Under the pieces are notes generated by a model that did not search any database, was not told the origin of the DNA, and was given only the letters and a program-made list of their open reading frames with translations. DNA of 9,803 nucleotides from Thermoprotei archaeon (GTDB lineage: Archaea > Thermoproteota > Thermoprotei_A > Sulfolobales > Ignisphaeraceae), in assembly GCA_003661775.1 (NCBI GenBank), contig QMWT01000033.1, positions 1 through 9,803 on the forward strand, given 5' to 3'. Positions within the stretch are counted from its first letter, which is position 1; the number at the start of each line of letters is the position of its first letter. Positions 1 to 4,666 of the stretch are shown piece by piece. The position numbers were made by a program, and so were the translations under genes.

Positions 1-783
1 ATCTTCTTCGAAAAGCTTAGTCAACACTTCCTCTAGATTAGAACATTCACAATGTGGCGCATTGAGGTTTACAGTTAGTGGTGTAATGGCTACGCACCCC
101 TCTATTACAACCGCGTAGACGTCGGTACCAGGTTTGGGATCTACTGGTTTTGGCTCGAGCCAGTAGTAGGGGCGTCCCCGCGTATCTATACGTTCTTCGT
201 ACACCGATACCCACCTAATTCTGGAAGCTTTTGCGAGTCTTACGCATCTACGGAACCTATCTGGGCTCGGAATGTTTACGGAGAGTACATCGGCTCCTCG
301 GGGAAAACCTTGTTTGGCAACAAACTCTGCTAGAACCCTTGCAACTTTCGTCACGATTTCTCTAAGCTCCTTCTTTTCAAGCTCTTCGAACGTCTTCACA
401 TCTGCTGAGAATGCTATTGCTGGTACTCCCATGAGAGCGGCCTCTATTGCTGCTGCCAGCGTTCCACTATAAAAGATGTGCTGAAGCGAGAGGTTCTCAC
501 CTACATTAACTCCCGAGAACACCAAGTTTGGCTTAAACCCTAGAAGCGATACCGCTAAGTGGATGGCGTCGACAGGGGTGCCATCGGTAACGTAGAGTTC
601 GTAGCCCGAGAACCTGATCCTGTGAACCCTCAGCGGCTTGTTGAACGAGATCGTGTGTGCTACTGCGGACCGCGGAAGCTCTGTAGAGAACACCAACACC
701 TCTCCAAGATCTTTCACGGCATCGTAGAGCATGTAGAGTCCTGGCGATGTGTACCCGTCGTCGTTAGTTATCAGTATCCTCAA
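1..783 (-). CDS. surE: SurE 5'-nucleotidase (survival protein), 3' end cut by window edge
   Basis: SurE proteins are metal-dependent phosphatases that remove phosphate from nucleoside 5'- (and 3'-) monophosphates in the cytoplasm. The minus strand reads open from 783 to base 1 (261 codons) with no stop, so only a short C-terminus can be missing; the family is usually about 250-280 residues. The N-terminus carries the signature ILITNDDG (residues 3-10), with Asp8 and Asp9 as metal ligands. Ser39 lies in LPRSAVAH, and the SGVNVGEN motif (residues 90-97, Asn93 and Asn97) matches the family's SGxNxGxN. YSGTLAAAIEAALMG follows, as expected. I chose the TTG at 783 because it puts the first residue directly before RILITNDDG, as in typical SurE. 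An in-frame TTG at 786 and a GTG at 822 are alternatives; the GTG would add 13 residues. No strong Shine-Dalgarno site is visible. The gene is divergent from the regulator at 950. Confidence 0.95.
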   Translation of the reverse strand, partial: MRILITNDDGYTSPGLYMLYDAVKDLGEVLVFSTELPRSAVAHTISFNKPLRVHRIRFSGYELYVTDGTPVDAIHLAVSLLGFKPNLVFSGVNVGENLSLQHIFYSGTLAAAIEAALMGVPAIAFSADVKTFEELEKKELREIVTKVARVLAEFVAKQGFPRGADVLSVNIPSPDRFRRCVRLAKASRIRWVSVYEERIDTRGRPYYWLEPKPVDPKPGTDVYAVVIEGCVAITPLTVNLNAPHCECSNLEEVLTKLFEED

Positions 784-949
784 CAAACCCCAGCTACCTG
801 CAATAACTCTAGTCCCGCGCACGTAAATACCCTAGCAATAGTTGCAGCTCAATCGTTTTACTGGTTTAGTTCTCTCCACACATAAACGTGGGTAGCTCTC
901 TACAGAGAGTATTTCGCTGAGGAGCATCCACTAGTAGCACGGGACCTCT
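784..949. promoter_or_regulatory. Divergent intergenic region between surE and the winged-helix regulator
   Basis: These 166 bases lie between two genes transcribed away from each other, so both promoters should be here. An AT-rich patch at 853-862 and a CATAAACG stretch around 881-888 are the nearest things to box-A elements, but neither is convincing. The clearest element is the inverted repeat at 896-909, listed separately. There is no Shine-Dalgarno site at normal spacing before the ATG at 950, which leaves leaderless translation possible. Confidence 0.4.
896..909. promoter_or_regulatory. Perfect inverted repeat, candidate operator
   Basis: CTCTCT-AC-AGAGAG forms two perfect 6-base arms around a 2-base spacer. 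It sits 41 bases upstream of the start of the winged-helix regulator and inside the divergent region shared with surE. A small dyad in this position would suit a dimeric winged-helix protein, possibly autoregulating. The operator role is inferred; the sequence shows only the symmetry. Confidence 0.35.
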
Positions 950-2281
950 ATGGCCAGCGACGTGGAGAAGATACTCGATGCACTAGGACACAGGATTAGG
1001 AGGGCTATAGTGAGGGCTCTTGGTAGTAGAGGACCTATGACCTATACCGAGCTCATGAGAGCTGTGGGCGTGGAGGACTCAGGCACCTTCGCATTCCATC
1101 TGAAGAAGCTGCAGGGTCTAGTTAGAAAGAACGAGCGGGGTGAGTACGAGCTTACAGAACTGGGTCGTAGAGCATACGCATTTCTCAAGCTCCTAGAAGG
1201 AGAAAGCGAAGCTGTGGAGAGGTTGGCTGAGAGGTCTAAGGAAATCCTTGTTGTCGAAGATAAGCTAGAGTTTGTATTCGGGCGTAACCTTGCGGAGAAG
1301 CTGAGAAAAGAGGGTAGGAAGATCAGGTTCAGGAAGATCGTGAGGCTGGTAGTGGAGGACATGCCCCCCGAGCTTCTAAGGAGCGTTGTGGAAGGAGTAG
1401 AGAAGGTCCTCGTGATCGAAGCCCCCGAGGAGCTGCACGGAATCCTCGCAGAGCTCGCACGCGATACCCTAATCATCCGTGGAAGGAGTAGAGTCGGTAG
1501 GCAAGGAATGTTCAGACCTCTGCTTAGACTAGTCGAGCTTGGCCCAGCAATAGCAGGAGTTGTTGTAGATACGGTGTCCCGAACAATCCCCAAGATACTC
1601 GAAGTATCCACGTCGATGTTCCTAACCCCTGAGCACAAGGAGACTACTATAGAGATTCCGAGGAACATCAAGGGTATAAATCTGGTGCTTGCCAGCTCAT
1701 CGTTGAAGATTAGGAGTGGTGACACGCCACAGATCAAGATCAGATTCCGTGAACATGGTGAGTACAGCGTGGATGTAGAAGAAGATAACACCCTCGTTGC
1801 GTCTTTTAACGGTGTTTTCGCCGAGGTCATACTCCCTAGGTACAAGCTGAAGAAACTGCACGGACGTTTCGAAGCCAGCTCTGCTGAGCTTCAGGACGTG
1901 GATGTGGAAAACCTTGAAGTTGTTCTCGATAGCTCCGTCGCCTCGTTAAAACGGGTAGTTGTCTCGAACGACATCAAGTTCTCTACCGAGAGTAGTATGC
2001 TCAGAGGCTCCCTTCAGATAACACCTGGAGAAAACTCTTCATCACTGTCTCTAGACAGCACGTCGAGCTCTGTAGGCCTGGGTGTCAAGATCCCGAGGGA
2101 AGTCCCCGTGAAACTCAGCGCTTCTACAGCAGATTCGTCGCTTGTCAGCATCAGTATCGATGGGAAGGAGGTCGGGGTTAATTACGAGGAGGAGAAGTGG
2201 CGTGAGTGTAAAAGAAGGTTCTCGATGATGATCACGACGGATAGCAGTGTTGTGAGAATCGAAGTCGAGAAGAGCTCTTAA
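950..2281 (+). CDS. ArsR-like winged-helix protein fused to a serine-studded beta-solenoid-like domain
   Basis: The protein has 443 residues. Residues 1-80 are an archaeal ArsR-type winged helix: a helix with LDALGHRIRRAIVRAL, the turn region MTYTELMRAVGVEDSGTFAFHLKKL, and a wing ending in GEYELTELG. This domain normally binds promoter DNA as a dimer. Residues 84-225 are helical and charged; I do not recognise them with certainty, although the GRKIRFRKIVRLVV stretch faintly recalls an ATP-cone fold. Residues 228-443 are beta-rich, with Ser/Thr-Ser motifs returning about every 20 residues in the core (LASSSLKI, EASSAEL, LDSSVASL, TESSMLRG, LDSTSSS, TADSSLVS, TTDSSVVR). This pattern resembles the DUF4097 'putative adhesin' beta-helix. 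No signal peptide or membrane helix is seen, so the protein should be cytoplasmic. The ATG at 950 is the natural start, because a stop lies just upstream in frame at 935-937. The gene is convergent with the OsmC-like gene. Confidence 0.85.
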   Translation: MASDVEKILDALGHRIRRAIVRALGSRGPMTYTELMRAVGVEDSGTFAFHLKKLQGLVRKNERGEYELTELGRRAYAFLKLLEGESEAVERLAERSKEILVVEDKLEFVFGRNLAEKLRKEGRKIRFRKIVRLVVEDMPPELLRSVVEGVEKVLVIEAPEELHGILAELARDTLIIRGRSRVGRQGMFRPLLRLVELGPAIAGVVVDTVSRTIPKILEVSTSMFLTPEHKETTIEIPRNIKGINLVLASSSLKIRSGDTPQIKIRFREHGEYSVDVEEDNTLVASFNGVFAEVILPRYKLKKLHGRFEASSAELQDVDVENLEVVLDSSVASLKRVVVSNDIKFSTESSMLRGSLQITPGENSSSLSLDSTSSSVGLGVKIPREVPVKLSASTADSSLVSISIDGKEVGVNYEEEKWRECKRRFSMMITTDSSVVRIEVEKSS

Positions 2282-2694
2282 TCTTTTGGCTCCACGAGCT
2301 CTACCTCTATCCTCACACCTGCCTTCTCTAGCAGTATACCCACGGGGCAGTTCTGGAGAGTAAGCCTCAACGTCTTCTCAACATCTTTCCTAGACGCATT
2401 GGTCCCGACCTTTACCTTCATCCTCGCCTGTGTAAGCGTAGGAGCATCATCAGGTTTCTCCGCTTCTACGTAAACCTCTGCATAGCTATACTCGAGCTTC
2501 GTCTTCTTCGCCACTATTGAGAAGATTGTAGTTATACACCCTGCCAATCCCATGACGACAAGTTCTAGAGCTGTAGGCCCGGTATCGTTACCGCCCATCT
2601 TAGGAGGAAGATCTGTCACTATGCTGTGACCACGCCCGTTATCTATGACGGACCTGCTCCCTTCTACGAGGATTGAACGGGCTTTCAGCTCCAT
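2278..2694 (-). CDS. OsmC/Ohr-family peroxide-reducing redox protein
   Basis: The protein has 138 residues, the usual length for the family. OsmC-like proteins reduce organic peroxides (some act on other electrophiles) in the cytoplasm using two cysteines. Both are present: Cys53 in VMGLAGCITT, in the central helix, and Cys116 in LQNCPVGILLEKAG. The segment GGNDTGPTALELVVMGLAGC matches the classical family signature. The ATG at 2694 is preceded on the minus strand by GGTGA (2705-2701) at 6-base spacing, which fixes the start. The upstream winged-helix gene is on the same strand 56 bases away, so the two may be co-transcribed, although an AT-rich stretch at 2718-2740 could give OsmC its own promoter. 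The TAA stop overlaps the stop of the convergent regulator gene. Within the OsmC superfamily the sequence fits the small-OsmC (YhfA-like) branch better than Ohr, but I cannot be sure of the subgroup. Confidence 0.9.
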   Translation of the reverse strand: MELKARSILVEGSRSVIDNGRGHSIVTDLPPKMGGNDTGPTALELVVMGLAGCITTIFSIVAKKTKLEYSYAEVYVEAEKPDDAPTLTQARMKVKVGTNASRKDVEKTLRLTLQNCPVGILLEKAGVRIEVELVEPKD

Positions 2695-2700
2695 AGAGTG

Positions 2701-2705
2701 TCACC
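2701..2705 (-). promoter_or_regulatory. Shine-Dalgarno site GGTGA for the OsmC-like gene
   Basis: On the minus strand GGTGA lies 6 bases before the ATG at 2694. It is complementary to the conserved 3' end of archaeal 16S rRNA and confirms the chosen start. Confidence 0.7.
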
Positions 2706-2750
2706 GCAGGCTAAGAAATACTGAAATAGTAAAAAGTGTGGCGGTAATGG

Positions 2751-3206
2751 CTAGACGAAATCCACGTCTGCATTCTCGATATCCACGTCAGCGTCCTCCG
2801 CGAGCTCCTCTGCGTCCTCGAAACCTATCGCTAGAGGCAGTGTTAGGAACGCCATGTCGAGGAGGCCGAGGTAGACCATGAGAGGTATGATCGATGCATA
2901 GGGTCGGAGTAGTGTATGGAGCTCCTCATCGCGCGCCTCAACGAGCCTGCTCCTAATATGCTCGGCAACTTTCTTCAGTTCTTCAAGAGCCTTCTGGGCC
3001 CTCTCAAACCCTCTCTCCGTAAGCCTGAGCACGTGCCTTCTGAAAATCCAGAAGCCCCTCTCCTCATACGCGAGCATCCCCTCGGCCACAAGCTTCTGAA
3101 CAGCCCTCTCAACACTTGCCATATCGAGTCTGGTCGCCTCAGCGATGCTCTCCACGGTATCGGCGCCGCTTAGCACCGCAACTAGAACAAGATCCTCAGC
3201 CCTCAC
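2751..3206 (-). CDS. Winged-helix protein with C-terminal hydrophobic segment and acidic tail
   Basis: The protein has 151 residues. Residues 1-65 look like a winged helix: helix 1 AEDLVLVAVLSG, then DTVESIAEATRLDMASVERAVQKLVAEGMLAYEE as the helix-turn-helix, then a short wing GFWIFRRHVLRLTERG. Residues 66-100 form a charged, probably coiled helix. Residues 104-128 (IIPLMVYLGLLDMAFLTLPLAIGF) are hydrophobic enough for one membrane-spanning helix, interrupted only by an Asp. The last 20 residues are strongly acidic, with the imperfect repeat ADVDIEN/ADVDF. The start is a GTG at 3206, with an in-frame stop two codons upstream; a good box A lies at 3239-3245. The gene is divergent from the DmpA-family gene and precedes OsmC on the same strand. 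I do not recognise a named family. A membrane-tethered or hydrophobically dimerising regulator is an inference. Confidence 0.8.
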   Translation of the reverse strand: MRAEDLVLVAVLSGADTVESIAEATRLDMASVERAVQKLVAEGMLAYEERGFWIFRRHVLRLTERGFERAQKALEELKKVAEHIRSRLVEARDEELHTLLRPYASIIPLMVYLGLLDMAFLTLPLAIGFEDAEELAEDADVDIENADVDFV

Positions 3207-3238
3207 ACACTACCCCGCTTACTGCCTTCGTTCAGAAG

Positions 3239-3245
3239 CTTATAA
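3239..3245 (-). promoter_or_regulatory. Box A (TATA) promoter element for the winged-helix gene at 3206
   Basis: The minus strand reads GGTTATAAGC here. With the usual archaeal distance of about 25 bases, transcription would start near 3215-3217, leaving about a 10-base leader before the GTG at 3206. The TTATAA core is nearly symmetrical, so it might also serve the plus strand, but the DmpA-family gene starts about 80 bases away. Confidence 0.5.
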
Positions 3246-3315
3246 CCAGACAGAGATACTCCGCGTGGTTAGCTGGGGGCAACAGCCTTGTTTCTAAGCC
3301 AGATGTCTAGTACTT

Positions 3316-3320
3316 GGTGA
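3316..3320 (+). promoter_or_regulatory. Shine-Dalgarno site GGTGA that decides the start of the DmpA-family gene
   Basis: GGTGA lies 5 bases before the GTG at 3326. Two earlier in-frame candidates, TTG at 3314 and GTG at 3317, overlap this site and have no Shine-Dalgarno of their own, so 3326 is the better start. Confidence 0.6.
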
Positions 3321-3325
3321 GCTTA

Positions 3326-4414
3326 GTGCCTCGTCTACGTGAGCTGGGTATAGTACCTAGGTACTGGTCGCTCAACCCCGGTCCTCGCAACTCTATAGCG
3401 GATGTACGCGGTGTTAGGGTAGGGCACGTGACACTAGTTAAGGGCGGGGGCAAGCTTGTACCCGGTAAAGGCCCCGTGAGAACCGGCGTAACCGTAGTTG
3501 TTCCTCATGAAGGGAACGTGTTTGTTGAGAAGGTGCCGGCCGCTGTTCACGTGATCAACGGGTTTACGAAGGCTGGGGGTCTCGTACAGGTTGAGGAGCT
3601 GGGGGTCCTGGAGACCCCGATAGCCCTCACGAACACGCTGAACGTGGGGCTTGTAGCTGACGGACTTATCGAGTACTCGATCAGGGAGAACCCAAGTATA
3701 GGCGTTACCACCACGACCGTTAATCCCGTGGTTCTCGAGTGTAACGACGGGTTCCTAAACGATATCCAGGGTAGGCACGTTAAACAGCACCACGTTCTCG
3801 AAGCACTCGAGAGTGCTTCAGAGGATTTTGAGGAGGGTTCTGTTGGTGCGGGTACTGGTGTGAGGAGCTTTGGATTTAAATCAGGTATAGGAACCTCATC
3901 GCGTATAGTGGAAACCCCTGTAGGCAGGTTCACACTAGGCGTGCTTGTCCAGAGCAACTTTGGCAGGAAAGGCGATCTCATCGTTGCGGGGGTACCCGTA
4001 GGGAGGTACCTAAAAGAAGGTGTTGAACAAAGCGAGAAGGGATCCATAAACATCGTCATAGCGACGGATGCCTCCCTCAGCTATAGACAGCTCAAGCGGC
4101 TGGCCAGGAGAGCTGGTGTAGGGCTTGCCCGTGTGGGAGGCTACTCTTCGCATGGGAGCGGAGAGGTGGTGGTGGCTTTCTCAACAAGGTGCAGAGTGCG
4201 CCATGGGGCCAAGCAGCTGATCAGAGCAGAGTTGCTACCCGACGAATACCTCAACCCCTTCTTCAAAGCAGTTGCAGAGGCTGTCGAGGAGGCGGTGCTA
4301 AACTCAATATTCCAGTCAAGAACTATGGTTGGGCGTGATGGTAATACAGTGCCGGGAATTCCTATAGATAGAGTTGTGGAGTTTGTGAAAAGGTATGGAG
4401 ATATTCGAAAGTAA
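3326..4414 (+). CDS. DmpA-family (S58) autoprocessing L-aminopeptidase / D-esterase
   Basis: Peptidase family S58 enzymes are N-terminal nucleophile hydrolases. The precursor cuts itself at a Gly-Ser bond, and the new N-terminal Ser becomes the nucleophile that releases N-terminal residues from peptides, amides or beta-peptides. The family N-terminus is present as NSIADVRGVRVGHVTL. EGSVGAGTGVRSFGFKSGIGTSSR lies mid-protein, and LVQSNFGR precedes the cleavage region. Counting from the GTG at 3326 (362 residues), the predicted cut is Gly239-Ser240 in EKGSINIVIATDA. Ser278 and Glu280 in SHGSGEV lie 38 and 40 residues after the nucleophile, exactly the spacing of Ser250, Ser288 and Glu290 in BapA. 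The enzyme should therefore be active. No signal peptide is seen, so it is probably cytoplasmic. If the upstream TTG at 3314 were used, the protein would have 366 residues. Confidence 0.93.
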   Translation: MPRLRELGIVPRYWSLNPGPRNSIADVRGVRVGHVTLVKGGGKLVPGKGPVRTGVTVVVPHEGNVFVEKVPAAVHVINGFTKAGGLVQVEELGVLETPIALTNTLNVGLVADGLIEYSIRENPSIGVTTTTVNPVVLECNDGFLNDIQGRHVKQHHVLEALESASEDFEEGSVGAGTGVRSFGFKSGIGTSSRIVETPVGRFTLGVLVQSNFGRKGDLIVAGVPVGRYLKEGVEQSEKGSINIVIATDASLSYRQLKRLARRAGVGLARVGGYSSHGSGEVVVAFSTRCRVRHGAKQLIRAELLPDEYLNPFFKAVAEAVEEAVLNSIFQSRTMVGRDGNTVPGIPIDRVVEFVKRYGDIRK

Positions 4415-4452
4415 TCACAAGAGTCGGAGTATGTGAAACGTAGTCTAAATCA

Positions 4453-4464
4453 CTCAACGTTGAG
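4453..4464. repeat. Perfect 12-base palindrome CTCAACGTTGAG
   Basis: The 12 bases read the same on both strands, 39 bases after the DmpA-family stop. The last three bases also begin a second possible stem (GAGCCC, 4462-4467, with GGGTCTC, 4482-4488). It could be a 3'-end stem or a protein site; nothing in the sequence chooses between them. Confidence 0.4.
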
Positions 4465-4624
4465 CCCGTCATAAAAACAGGGGGTCTCTTCTACCAACTG
4501 AGGCTTTTGACCTTTAACACCTTTCAGCTTACCGTATAAACAGCTAGATTAAGCATTTCTAGAGTCTAAGAGATCCTTTGTGAACGTAGCTCATTTAGAT
4601 CATAGACAACTTACATAGAACGTG

Positions 4625-4642
4625 AATTGTTTTAAAATAATT
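4625..4642. terminator. AT-rich near-palindrome, candidate bidirectional termination site
   Basis: AATTGTTTTAAAATAATT is an 18-base inverted repeat with a single G-T pair. It lies 25 bases beyond the stop of the surface-protein gene and supplies T-runs on both strands. Crenarchaeal transcription usually ends at T-rich stretches, so this suits the 3' end of the minus-strand gene in particular. The call rests on position and composition only. Confidence 0.35.
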
Positions 4643-4666
4643 AGAGAGTCCTGCAGTTAAGCTCTA

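Larger units (their letters stand above)
4415..4666. other. 252-base gap between convergent genes; no gene seen
   Basis: This AT-rich gap lies between the ends of the DmpA-family gene and the large surface-protein gene. I see no convincing coding frame, no complete tRNA and no C/D-box RNA. It holds a perfect 12-base palindrome (4453-4464), a following imperfect hairpin (4462-4488; GAGCCC against GGGTCTC with one bulged base) and an AT-rich near-palindrome (4625-4642), which are the likely 3'-end signals. Confidence 0.6.

Noticed and set aside
559..885. Plus-strand open frame of 108 codons across the start of surE
   Set aside because: It overlaps the conserved ITNDDG-bearing N-terminus of SurE on the other strand and its product has no recognisable fold.
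1042..1845. Long antisense open frame (about 267 codons) opposite the winged-helix/solenoid regulator
   Set aside because: Its product is a low-complexity Ser/Thr/Leu-rich string typical of a shadow frame, and the sense frame has clear domain structure.
3547..4059. Antisense open frame of about 170 codons opposite the DmpA-family gene
   Set aside because: The sense strand encodes conserved S58 motifs across the whole stretch; the antisense product has no recognisable features.
4489..4508. Minus-strand stretch GCCTCAGTTGGTAGAAGA resembles a tRNA D-arm
   Set aside because: The D-stem has a mismatch, position 8 is not U, no acceptor stem pairs, and no T-loop GTTCRA lies at the right distance. 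The TTTCGAA near 4405 is inside a coding gene and too far away.
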